Assembly (NCBI GenBank): GCA_001898425.1
Contig: MKTV01000102.1
Location: 1 to 36,973 of the forward strand
From: Rhodospirillales bacterium 69-11
Lineage (GTDB): Bacteria; Pseudomonadota; Alphaproteobacteria; Acetobacterales; Acetobacteraceae
Length of the DNA stretch: 36,973 bases
Reading direction: 5' to 3'
How positions within the stretch are numbered: the first letter of the stretch is position 1; every line of letters begins with the position of its first letter. This document shows, in pieces, positions 29,757 to 36,973 of the stretch. The position numbers and the translations under genes were made by a program. Under the pieces are notes generated by a model, which was given only the letters and a program-made list of their open reading frames with translations, ran no database searches and had not been told where the DNA came from.

Positions 29757-30755
29757 ATGGCCGAGGACACTCATCCTTCAGCGCGTGAAGAGCAAGCCCG
29801 GCGGCTCGCCGAGACGCTGCGCCGCCAGCTCGGACCCACTCTTTGCGGGCTCCTGCAAGCGCCTGAGGTGGTCGAGTTGATGCTGAATGCGGACGGCCAG
29901 GTGTGGGCAGACCGGCTGGGCAGAGACATGGAGCCCGTCACCCAGATGGCTCCTGCAGCCGCGGAATCGCTGATTGCGACCGTAGCCAGTACGATCCGCA
30001 GCACGGTCACGCGCGACAACCCCATTCTCGAGTGCGAGCTCCCGTTGGCAGCGCCGTTCAGTGGCGCACGGTTCGAGGCCGTCATTCCGCCGAACGTCTC
30101 ACCGGGCCCGGTCTTTACCATCCGACGGAAGGCCTCCGCAGTTTTCACCCTGGACCAGTATGTGGCGGCCGGCATCATGACGCCGAGCCAGTGCGCCGCG
30201 ATCAAGCGGGCTGTCCGGGAGCGCCTAAATATCCTCGTCGTCGGCGGCACCGGCACGGGGAAGACCACCCTGACGAACGCCATCCTCGCCTACATGGCCG
30301 AGGCCGCCGCGGCGCACCGCCTGGTCATCATCGAGGACACGTCGGAGATCCAGTGCTCCGCCGAGAACGCCGTTATCCTGCGGGCGACGGATAACGTCAC
30401 CATGCTCCGTCTGCTGAAGACCACAATGCGGTTGCGGCCGGATCGGATCATCGTGGGTGAGGTCCGGGGTGGCGAGGCCCTGGCATTGCTTAAGGCCTGG
30501 AACACCGGACATCCCGGCGGGGTCTGCACCGTCCACGCCAACACGCATGCGAACGCTGCCCGCGCAGGTCTGACCCGGATCGAGCAGCTCATCCAGGAAG
30601 CCAGTAGCTCCCCCATGCGCGAGCTGATCGCCGAGGCCGTGGACCTGATCGTGTCCATCGCCAAGGCCCCCAACAAACCCGGCCGCCTCGTCCAGGAGGT
30701 CGTGGCCGTCAACGGCATCGTCGACGGTGTCTACCAGCTTGCCAACACGGAGTGA
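29757..30755 (+). CDS. trbB: conjugal transfer ATPase TrbB (VirB11 family)
   Basis: The ATG at 29757 is preferred over the GTG at 29751, giving 332 residues. VirB11-type hexameric ATPase features are a Walker A VVGGTGTGKTTLTNAI (about residues 161-176), an Asp box IIEDTSEIQC, a Walker B RLRPDRIIVGEVRGGEAL and a His box GGVCTVHANTHANAA. It powers pilus assembly and substrate transfer at the cytoplasmic face of the mating-pair apparatus. It is the first gene of a tight trb operon; trbC follows within 8 bp. Confidence 0.95.
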   Translation: MAEDTHPSAREEQARRLAETLRRQLGPTLCGLLQAPEVVELMLNADGQVWADRLGRDMEPVTQMAPAAAESLIATVASTIRSTVTRDNPILECELPLAAPFSGARFEAVIPPNVSPGPVFTIRRKASAVFTLDQYVAAGIMTPSQCAAIKRAVRERLNILVVGGTGTGKTTLTNAILAYMAEAAAAHRLVIIEDTSEIQCSAENAVILRATDNVTMLRLLKTTMRLRPDRIIVGEVRGGEALALLKAWNTGHPGGVCTVHANTHANAARAGLTRIEQLIQEASSSPMRELIAEAVDLIVSIAKAPNKPGRLVQEVVAVNGIVDGVYQLANTE

Positions 30756-30763
30756 GACGACCC

Positions 30764-31105
30764 ATGCAGCGAACCCGAGCCTTCATCCGCAAGGCCTGGA
30801 AGCCAGCCCTGGGCGGCATCGCCTTGGGTGCCCTGACCTGCCATCCGAACCTTGCCCACGCGGCGAATGCCGGCGGCGCCCTGCCCTGGGACACGCCTCT
30901 GACCACGCTAAGGAACGACATCACCGGTCCCGTCGCCTTCACCATCTCACTGCTCGCGATGGTGGCTTGTGGGGCCGCGCTCGTGTTCGGCGGCGAGATC
31001 AATGAGTTCATTCGCCGGCTCATCATGGTGGTCCTCGTGGCCGCCTTCCTGGTCGGCGTGACCAACCTTGCCTCCGCACTCGGCATCACCGGGGCGATCG
31101 TGTGA
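30764..31105 (+). CDS. trbC: conjugal pilin TrbC
   Basis: The ATG at 30764 (a GTG at 30752 is also in frame) starts a 113-residue pro-pilin. A long signal sequence runs to about residue 37 (cleavage near HAANA). Two transmembrane segments follow (ITGPVAFTISLLAMVACGAA and RLIMVVLVAAFLVGVTNLAS), and the C-terminus is short. This matches the TrbC/VirB2 class that forms the conjugative pilus. Its stop overlaps the trbD start. Confidence 0.9.
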   Translation: MQRTRAFIRKAWKPALGGIALGALTCHPNLAHAANAGGALPWDTPLTTLRNDITGPVAFTISLLAMVACGAALVFGGEINEFIRRLIMVVLVAAFLVGVTNLASALGITGAIV

Positions 31106-31455
31106 GCCTGCGGCGCACACCTTTCTTCCGGGTCCTGCACCGTCCGAAGCTGTTCCTGGGCGGTGAGCGAGAGCCGACGCTCATGATGGCGATCGTCGCG
31201 GCCGGACTTGCCGTCAGCGGGCAGAATCTGGTCACGCTCACCGTGGCCGCGGTCCTCTGGTTCGGATGCATCGGTATCTTCCGCCAGATTGCAAAGGCAG
31301 ACCCGCAGATGAGCCGGGTCTACCTGCGGCAGCTCAAATACCGAGGCTACTACCCCGCACGCTCCCGGCCTTACCGAGGCGCGGAGGCCTCCTCGCGCGG
31401 CTTTACCGTCGGGCTCGCGGCAGTGGCGGTCATGCTGATGGTGTGGGTGCTCTGA
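31102..31455 (+). CDS. trbD: conjugal transfer protein TrbD (VirB3 family)
   Basis: GTG-started, 117 residues, overlapping trbC by 4 bp (GTGA). It has the VirB3 N-terminal signature (RRTPFFRVLHRPKLFLGGER) followed by a hydrophobic hairpin (TLMMAIVAAGLAVSGQNLVT, then LTVAAVLWFGCIGIFRQIA). A further hydrophobic helix lies at the C-terminus. It is an inner-membrane partner of the TrbE ATPase, whose gene starts 3 bp after its stop. Confidence 0.9.
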   Translation: MSLRRTPFFRVLHRPKLFLGGEREPTLMMAIVAAGLAVSGQNLVTLTVAAVLWFGCIGIFRQIAKADPQMSRVYLRQLKYRGYYPARSRPYRGAEASSRGFTVGLAAVAVMLMVWVL

Positions 31456-31458
31456 CCG

Positions 31459-33918
31459 GTGCTCGCGCTCAAGCATTTCCGGGACAAGGCTGCGGGGGTC
31501 AGTGACCTCCTGAACTGGGCGGCGCTGTTCGAGGACGGCATCGTCCAGTGCAAGGACGGCTCCTTCCTGGCAGGCTGGTATTTCCAGGGGCCCGACATCC
31601 AAAGCAGCACGGATGGCGAGCGCGACTGGCTGGCCGGCCGCGTCAACGCGGCCCTCTCGCGCCTCGGCGCCGGGTGGGCGACCTGGACGGAGGCGATCCG
31701 CACGCCTGCGGCGTCCTACCCGCCTCCCGAGCTGTCGCATTTCCCCGACCCGATTTCGCGCCTGGTCGACGAGGAGCGGCGCCGGCAGTTCATGCGCGAA
31801 GGCGCTCACTTCGAGAGCCGCTACGCCCTGCTGATCCAGTACACGCCGCCTCTGCGCCGGAAAAGCAAGGTCGCGGACTTGATCTATGACGACGATCCGA
31901 CCGAGCGCCAGAGCCCGGCAGACCGCGTGTTGCAGGCATTTCAGAAGGCAATCAGCGACTTCGAGGACGCGATCGGCGATGCCGTCCGGCTCGAGCGGAT
32001 GCGGACCTACATCGTCACCGACCGGCATGGCCGGGACCACCTGCGGGACGAGCTGGTCAACTACCTGCAATTCGCGCTGACCGGCGAAGCCCTCGAGCTG
32101 AATATCCCGCCCGCCGGGGCTTATCTCGACGCCGTCCTGGGTGGGCGTGAGCTATGGGCCGGCGACACACCCAAGCTCGGGGAGCAGTTCATCGCCTGCG
32201 TGGCAATCGAGGGCTTCCCGATGGAGTCCTGGCCGCAGATCCTGGATGCGCTCGACCATCTGGCCATCCCCTACCGATGGTCGTCGCGGATGATCTACCT
32301 CGACCAGCACGAGATGTTGGCCGAGCTGCGGCAGTTCCGGCGCAAGTGGAAGCAGCAGGTCCGCGGCTTCGTCTCGCAGATCTTCCGGACGCAGAGCGGC
32401 ACCATCAACGAAGACGCCCTGCTGATGACGCGGGAAGCCGAGGCCGCGATTGCGAAGACCAGCTCCGGCCTGTTCGGCGCCGGCTACTACACGCCGGTCA
32501 TCGTCCTCATGGGCGCGGACCGGGCGGAGCTGCTGGAAAACGGGCGCCTCGCCGTCCGGGAAGTCCTACGTGAAGGTTTCTCGGCGCGTGTCGAGACGAT
32601 CAACACCATGGAGGCATGGCTGGGCAGTCTGCCCGGCCACGCCGTGCCGAACGTGCGCCGTCCCCTGATCCACACCGACAATCTCGCCGATCTCCTGCCT
32701 TTGGCGAGTGTGTGGACCGGCCGCGATCACTGCCCTTGCCCCTACTACCCCGAGGGCTCGCCGCCTCTCGCGCATGCTGCGACCGTCGGCGGGACGCCGT
32801 TCCGGCTGAACCTGCACCAGGGCGATGTCGGTCACACCCTGGTCTTCGGGCCAACCGGCGCCGGAAAGACGACACTCCTTTGCACCGTGGCGATGCAGGC
32901 CCTCCGCTACGCCGGCATGCGGATATGGTCGTTCGACTACAAGCGCGGGATGCTGGCCACGTCCAAGGCCGTCGGTGGTCAGCACTATGACATCGCCGGT
33001 GAGCACGGCGGCCCTTCGTTCTGCCCCCTGTCCGTCCTTGAGAGCGAGGCAGACCTGGCTTGGGCCGAGGATTGGATTGCCGCCTGCTTTGAGTTGCAGA
33101 CCGGCCGGCCGCCGCAGCCTGGCGAGCGGGATGCCATCCATCGCGCGATGCTGCTGCTGCGCCAGGCCGGCAGCGAACGCACCATGACGCACTTCGTGTC
33201 GCAGGTGCAGGACGAGACCATCCGTGCCGCACTTCGCTACTACACGCTCGAAGGCGCGCTCGGTCGTATGCTCGATGCCGAGCACGACAGCATCAGCTTC
33301 GGCCGGTTCATGGTCTTCGAGATGGAGGACCTGCTGGCGCTGAAGGAGCAAGCGGCCGTCCCTGTGCTGCTCTACCTGTTCCGCCGTTTCGAAAAGTCGC
33401 TCGACGGCACGCCCTCGCTGCTGATGCTGGACGAAGCCTGGACGATGCTGGGGAAGCCGGCCTTCCGGGACAAAATTCACGGCTGGTTGCGGCTCCTGCG
33501 CTCCAAGAACTGCGCTGTCGTCATGGCGACTCAAAGCCTGTCGGACGCGATCCGCTCGGGGATCATGGACGTGCTGATCGAGTCCTGCCCGACCAAGATC
33601 TTCCTGCCGAACGAGGAGGCCGGCGTCACCGGCACGCCCGAGAACCCTGGACCAAACGACTTCTACCGAGCGCTTGGGCTCAACGAGACGCAGGTGGAGA
33701 TCATCCGCACGGCGACGAAGAAGCGGCACTACTACCTGGTGTCACCCGAAGGCCGTCGGCTGTTCGACCTTGGGCTCGGTCCGGTCGCCCTCGCCTTCGC
33801 AGGTGCGACTTCACCAGACGACATCGCGCGCGTCCGCGATCTGGAGCGCATTCACGGCCGCCAATGGCCCTTCACCTGGCTGAACGAAAAGGGGGTGGCG
33901 TATGAAGCGCTGCAGTAA
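31459..33918 (+). CDS. trbE: conjugal transfer ATPase TrbE (VirB4 family)
   Basis: GTG-started, 819 residues, the normal full length. The Walker A FGPTGAGKTTLL is at about residues 462-473 and the Walker B LLMLDEAWTML at about 654-664 (Asp658, Glu659). The N-terminal CagE/TrbE/VirB domain covers about residues 50-400. Late motifs ATQSLSD and IFLPNEEA are typical of VirB4. It energises pilus assembly at the inner membrane. The start of trbJ overlaps its 3' end by 17 bp. Confidence 0.95.
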   Translation: MLALKHFRDKAAGVSDLLNWAALFEDGIVQCKDGSFLAGWYFQGPDIQSSTDGERDWLAGRVNAALSRLGAGWATWTEAIRTPAASYPPPELSHFPDPISRLVDEERRRQFMREGAHFESRYALLIQYTPPLRRKSKVADLIYDDDPTERQSPADRVLQAFQKAISDFEDAIGDAVRLERMRTYIVTDRHGRDHLRDELVNYLQFALTGEALELNIPPAGAYLDAVLGGRELWAGDTPKLGEQFIACVAIEGFPMESWPQILDALDHLAIPYRWSSRMIYLDQHEMLAELRQFRRKWKQQVRGFVSQIFRTQSGTINEDALLMTREAEAAIAKTSSGLFGAGYYTPVIVLMGADRAELLENGRLAVREVLREGFSARVETINTMEAWLGSLPGHAVPNVRRPLIHTDNLADLLPLASVWTGRDHCPCPYYPEGSPPLAHAATVGGTPFRLNLHQGDVGHTLVFGPTGAGKTTLLCTVAMQALRYAGMRIWSFDYKRGMLATSKAVGGQHYDIAGEHGGPSFCPLSVLESEADLAWAEDWIAACFELQTGRPPQPGERDAIHRAMLLLRQAGSERTMTHFVSQVQDETIRAALRYYTLEGALGRMLDAEHDSISFGRFMVFEMEDLLALKEQAAVPVLLYLFRRFEKSLDGTPSLLMLDEAWTMLGKPAFRDKIHGWLRLLRSKNCAVVMATQSLSDAIRSGIMDVLIESCPTKIFLPNEEAGVTGTPENPGPNDFYRALGLNETQVEIIRTATKKRHYYLVSPEGRRLFDLGLGPVALAFAGATSPDDIARVRDLERIHGRQWPFTWLNEKGVAYEALQ

Positions 33919-34657
33919 GCGACTGGCTTTGCTAGGAGCCGCCGCGCTCGTCGCTGTGGAATTGGCACCTCACACAACGGCAGCGCAGCTTCCGGTGACC
34001 GATGCTGCTGGTCATGCGGAGTGGGTGCAGCAGACCCTCACTCAGATCAAATCCTTGGCTCAGCAGGCGCAGTCCTATGCGACCCAGATCCAGCAGTATC
34101 AGACCCAGCTTCAGCAATACGCCAACATGGTGACCAACACCGTCGCCCTCCCTCAGGAGGTCTGGAGCACGGTGCAGAGCGACATCATGCGCGTGCAGGC
34201 GCTGTCCAATGCAGCATCATTGCTGTCGGGCAACTCGGGCTCGCTCATCTCGCGGCTGCAGAACGCTTCGGCTTACGCCAGCCAGGCCGGCAGCCTTGAC
34301 AGCATCCCTGGCCAACTCACCGGGTACCAGCAGTCGATCGGCAACAACCTGAGCACAATGGGCAAGCTGCTCGGCATGCAGCAAGGCATGGAGACGAACA
34401 ACACGGCGCTGCTCGCAACCCTTGAGCAGCACTCGCAATCGGCTACTGGGCAGATGCAGGCCATCCAGGCTGGAAACGAGCTGGCGCACGCTCAGGCGAC
34501 GCAGCTGATGCAGATCCAGGCGACCCTGTCCGCAACCGCGCAGATGCAGGCGACGCAGATGGCTGTGGATGCCGATCGTAAGGCAAGTCAGGACGCAGCC
34601 ATGCAGCATTTCGCCCAACCCTCGACCATCGCGACAACCGGCTATCAACAGTGGTGA
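33902..34657 (+). CDS. trbJ: conjugal transfer protein TrbJ (VirB5 family)
   Basis: 251 residues with a signal peptide (MKRCSKRLALLGAAALVAVE to about residue 28). A Gln-rich helical region follows (LTQIKSLAQQAQSYATQIQQ and repeated heptads), typical of periplasmic TrbJ/VirB5 that caps or decorates the pilus. The C-terminal part is Gln/Met/Thr-rich helix. It lies between trbE and trbK in the canonical order. Confidence 0.88.
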   Translation: MKRCSKRLALLGAAALVAVELAPHTTAAQLPVTDAAGHAEWVQQTLTQIKSLAQQAQSYATQIQQYQTQLQQYANMVTNTVALPQEVWSTVQSDIMRVQALSNAASLLSGNSGSLISRLQNASAYASQAGSLDSIPGQLTGYQQSIGNNLSTMGKLLGMQQGMETNNTALLATLEQHSQSATGQMQAIQAGNELAHAQATQLMQIQATLSATAQMQATQMAVDADRKASQDAAMQHFAQPSTIATTGYQQW

Positions 34658-34671
34658 TCCGCACCTTGATC

Positions 34672-34881
34672 ATGAAAACTTCGGTTGCCGTCACCGCTAT
34701 GGTAGCCACGGCGGTACTTTCGGCTGGCGCCGGGTATGCCATCTCACAAGCGACGATCACGACGCATGTCGCCGTCTCTTGCCCGCCCCCTTCGTCGTCT
34801 ACTCAACCAACCACTCCGAGATCGAGCGCATTCCCTCCGCTTGGCGATCTTCCTCCTACTACCGGTGGGAAGAAATTTTGA
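34672..34881 (+). CDS. trbK: small exported protein, TrbK-like (entry exclusion)
   Basis: The ATG at 34672 (MKTSVAVTAMVATAVLSAGA) is preferred over the GTG at 34651, giving 69 residues. It has a signal or membrane anchor at about residues 4-25, one Cys in the mature part and a Ser/Pro/Thr-rich tail. Its place between trbJ and trbL is where trbK sits in RP4- and Ti-type operons, so the name rests mainly on position and size. TrbK of RP4 prevents entry of like plasmids, and the same role is inferred. Confidence 0.6.
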   Translation: MKTSVAVTAMVATAVLSAGAGYAISQATITTHVAVSCPPPSSSTQPTTPRSSAFPPLGDLPPTTGGKKF

Positions 34882-36119
34882 GAACCCCGCTCATTCGGCT
34901 GGGTCTACTGTCGGTGATTCTGATCCTTGCCGCAGAGTCATCGGCGCATGCGCAAGCGGTGAATGTCCTTGATCAAGTCGTATCGCAGTTCCAGCTGCGA
35001 TCTGCAGGTTGGCAAGCGGGCCTGACTTCATTTGCCATCAACACCTTCGGCATTCTTGCCGGCATCGATCTCACCTGGTCAGCGCTTCGACTCGCTTTCA
35101 AGGGGGCCGACGTCAGCGAGTGGCTGGCCGAGATCGTCAGTCAGATCCTCTTTCTTGGGTTCTTCCTTGCGCTGCTACAAAACGCAGTCACCTGGGACAC
35201 CGCAATCGTCAACAGCTTTAGGCAAGCTGCGAGTTCTGCCGGCGGTGTGGGAATCGCACCTTCGGATGTGTTCGCAGCAGGTGTGAAATTGGCCGCCACG
35301 GTGCTCAGCCAAATGAGCATCTGGCACCCAGAAGCAAGCGCCGGCCTCATTATCGCAGGCCTCATCATCGAGGTGTGTTTCGCGCTAATGGCAGCGTTCA
35401 TGGTGCTGGCTCTGGTCGAGAGCTACCTCGTCATCTCCATGGGCGTCTTGTTCATGGCCTTTGGTGGATCACGCTGGACCAAGGACATCGCCGTCAGCAC
35501 GGTGCGCTATGCCGTTTCGGTGGGTGCGAAGCTGTTCGTCCTGCAGCTGTTAATCGGCATTGGGACGGGGCTCATCCAGTCCTGGGCCGACTCCTTCGTC
35601 GATGTCACTGATGCCTCTCTCTGCATCCTTATAGGTTGCTCGATCGTGATGCTGGCACTGGTAAAGGTCCTCCCGGATACCATCCAGAGAATCGTCAACG
35701 GATCCAGCATGGCAACCGGCTCAGCCCTGACAGGAGCGGCCGCGGCTGTTGGCGGTGCCGTAGGTGGCGTCGGTCTCGGTATGCTGGGCGCAGGCGCGAT
35801 GACCGGGCAAGCTTATCAGCTCGCGTCGGCGCAGATGCAGGCTGCCGACAACAAGGCCGCTGAAGCGAATGGGGGACAGGCGCCGGAACGCTCTCGCATT
35901 GCTCGTGCGGCTGCCCTCACGGGCGGCACGGCCCGCAACATGGCCGCAGCACCCGCCCGAGATGTTGGGCGCAGGCTGGCCGGTGACATCGGCTCGCGTC
36001 ATGGCGTCGCGACCTGGCGCATGGCGGCCGACCTCGCCAACCGGCGTCGCCTGTTGGACGACGATGCCGGCAAGCCGAAGCCGCCTCAGTCGTCCTCAAC
36101 AGCCAACACCATCAGTTAA
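34878..36119 (+). CDS. trbL: conjugal transfer protein TrbL (VirB6 family)
   Basis: The open frame reaches back to 34569 but overlaps trbJ and trbK. A TTG at 34878, preceded by GGTGGGAAG and overlapping the trbK stop, begins a clean signal or anchor sequence (RTPLIRLGLLSVILILAAES), giving 413 residues. At least six hydrophobic segments follow (FAINTFGILAGIDLTWSALR, QILFLGFFLALLQNAV, AGLIIAGLIIEVCFALMAAF and others). A Gly/Ala-rich stretch and a polar cytoplasmic tail end it. It is the polytopic inner-membrane channel component. trbF starts 11 bp later. Confidence 0.92.
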   Translation: MRTPLIRLGLLSVILILAAESSAHAQAVNVLDQVVSQFQLRSAGWQAGLTSFAINTFGILAGIDLTWSALRLAFKGADVSEWLAEIVSQILFLGFFLALLQNAVTWDTAIVNSFRQAASSAGGVGIAPSDVFAAGVKLAATVLSQMSIWHPEASAGLIIAGLIIEVCFALMAAFMVLALVESYLVISMGVLFMAFGGSRWTKDIAVSTVRYAVSVGAKLFVLQLLIGIGTGLIQSWADSFVDVTDASLCILIGCSIVMLALVKVLPDTIQRIVNGSSMATGSALTGAAAAVGGAVGGVGLGMLGAGAMTGQAYQLASAQMQAADNKAAEANGGQAPERSRIARAAALTGGTARNMAAAPARDVGRRLAGDIGSRHGVATWRMAADLANRRRLLDDDAGKPKPPQSSSTANTIS

Positions 36120-36130
36120 GCGGAGCCCCC

Positions 36131-36823
36131 ATGAAGCGGCCGTCCAAGGCCACGCTGCTCGATCCGAGCAGCCCGCACTCGGCTGTCTACCTCGCGGCTC
36201 GCCGCGAGTGGAACGAGCGCTACGGTGACTACATCGCCCAGGCGAACAACTGGCGCCTGACCGCCATCGCTGCGCTCGGCGTGGCAGCTGTCGCGGTCGC
36301 CGGCAACGTCTGGCAGTCGTCCCAGAGCCGCGTGCAGCCCTACGTGGTCGAGGTCAACAAGCTCGGGGACGCGCTTGCAATCCAGCGTGCCGATGTGGCC
36401 TCGCCGATTCCGGTCGGCGTCATCCGCGCGCAGCTCGCCCGCTACATCCAGGACGTGCGCACGGTCTCCATTGACGTCCAGGCGGAGCGGGCCTTTATCA
36501 GCGAAGCCTACGCGATGGTGGACAAGAACAGCGGTGCGCTGACGTTCCTCAACGGGCACTTTGCGGCAAACGATCCATTCAAGCGGGCCGCGACAGAGAC
36601 GGTGACGGCGCACGTAGAGTCCGTCCTCCCACTGCCCGGCGGAAAGACGTGGCGAGTCGAATGGCGCGAGGACACGCTCGCCCGGGATGGCCGCCCGGAG
36701 TTCTCGAAGCATTGGGAAGCCACCCTGACCATCAGCCTCAACCCTCCCTCGACCGAAGCGGGGGTGTTGGTCAATCCGACCGGCCTGTTCGTGGAAGCGT
36801 GTTCCTGGGGCGAACGCCTGTGA
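36131..36823 (+). CDS. trbF: conjugal transfer protein TrbF (VirB8 family)
   Basis: 230 residues. It has a short cytoplasmic N-terminus containing AARREWNERYGDYIAQANNW, one transmembrane helix (LTAIAALGVAAVAVAGNVW), then a periplasmic VirB8-like domain with VNKLGDALAIQRADVASPIP and a late WRVEWREDT strand. VirB8 proteins nucleate the inner-membrane assembly. It is complete and in canonical order before trbG. Confidence 0.93.
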   Translation: MKRPSKATLLDPSSPHSAVYLAARREWNERYGDYIAQANNWRLTAIAALGVAAVAVAGNVWQSSQSRVQPYVVEVNKLGDALAIQRADVASPIPVGVIRAQLARYIQDVRTVSIDVQAERAFISEAYAMVDKNSGALTFLNGHFAANDPFKRAATETVTAHVESVLPLPGGKTWRVEWREDTLARDGRPEFSKHWEATLTISLNPPSTEAGVLVNPTGLFVEACSWGERL

Positions 36824-36840
36824 AAACGGGGAGGAACAGC

Positions 36841-36973
36841 ATGAAGCACGTACTCGGTGCCGCCCTGGTCGCCTGCCTGCCTGCCTTTGCCGAGGCGGAG
36901 ACGCAGGTGCCAGCCATCCAGGCGAGCGCGACAGCATCGGCCAGTGCAGCCATCCCGGGGCCAACCGACCACC
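36841..36973 (+). CDS. trbG: conjugal transfer protein TrbG (VirB9 family), cut by the window end
   Basis: The ATG at 36841 follows GGGGAGGAACAGC, an excellent ribosome binding site. Only 44 codons are visible: a signal peptide (MKHVLGAALVACLPAFAEAE) and an Ala/Ser/Pro-rich start. The identity comes mainly from position after trbF. The gene continues beyond the window. Confidence 0.75.
   Translation, partial: MKHVLGAALVACLPAFAEAETQVPAIQASATASASAAIPGPTDH

Noticed and set aside
30709-32070. 453-codon minus-strand frame across trbB-trbE
   Set aside because: It runs antisense to four conserved conjugation genes in canonical order, with Arg/Ala/Pro-rich composition and no motif.
32566-33729. 387-codon minus-strand frame in trbE
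   Set aside because: It is antisense to the Walker A and B regions of TrbE and has no independent support.
1-36973. tRNA, rRNA or CRISPR array
   Set aside because: No cloverleaf or T-loop consensus with matching acceptor arms was found, and no regularly spaced 25-40 bp direct repeats with unique spacers. The iterons are too short and irregular for CRISPR.

Overview
The window is GC-rich DNA that most resembles a large accessory replicon (plasmid or chromid) of an alphaproteobacterium. RepA-type initiators, an H-NS-like protein and MHYT/PAS/GGDEF/EAL signalling proteins suggest Rhodospirillales (Acetobacteraceae-like) or a Methylobacterium-like host. That placement is an inference from protein style, not a database match. 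The window ends inside a conjugation operon, so the replicon continues to the right.

Left part (1-12.5 kb): a surface and export cargo region. It holds an FkbM methyltransferase, a secreted beta-helix (pectate-lyase-like) protein carrying phage-tailspike-style modules, a large GT61 glycosyltransferase fusion and a glycine-rich RTX-like protein. Small genes lie between them: an H-NS-type protein, a lipoprotein, two tiny membrane proteins, a CxxCxGxG zinc-finger protein and several unknown short proteins. Middle-left (12.5-17.4 kb): two large convergent signalling genes, an MHYT-PAS hybrid histidine kinase with a receiver, and a PAS-PAS-PAS-GGDEF-EAL protein for cyclic-di-GMP turnover.

Middle (17.4-27.5 kb): a repeat-rich scrapyard of replicon parts. 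It contains fragments of at least five decayed repA genes, one intact repA with its own iterons, and a third iteron-like family beside a repA 3' relic. A roughly 580-bp repeat occurs in two long copies and one short copy. A small gene family (conserved core SGIYELLNVLG) is intact once and broken twice. A truncated toxin-antitoxin pair, a DUF2321-like zinc-ribbon gene, a SAM methyltransferase and several strong hairpins complete the region. Repeated RepA pieces in both orientations suggest serial replicon capture, recombination and decay.

Right part (27.5-36.97 kb): the best-preserved replicon functions. A small HTH gene overlaps an intact repA by 4 bp. It is followed by six iterons (four exact 19-mers and two variants) with DnaA-box-like sites. 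Next comes an XRE regulator, and a palindrome that covers the start of a Trb-type conjugative type IV secretion operon (trbB-C-D-E-J-K-L-F-G, the last cut by the window edge).

How it fits together: RepA and iterons would give replication, trb genes mating-pair formation, H-NS and XRE proteins silencing and control, and the polysaccharide genes plus c-di-GMP proteins a surface or biofilm cargo. No relaxase, coupling protein or ParA/ParB is visible in the window.
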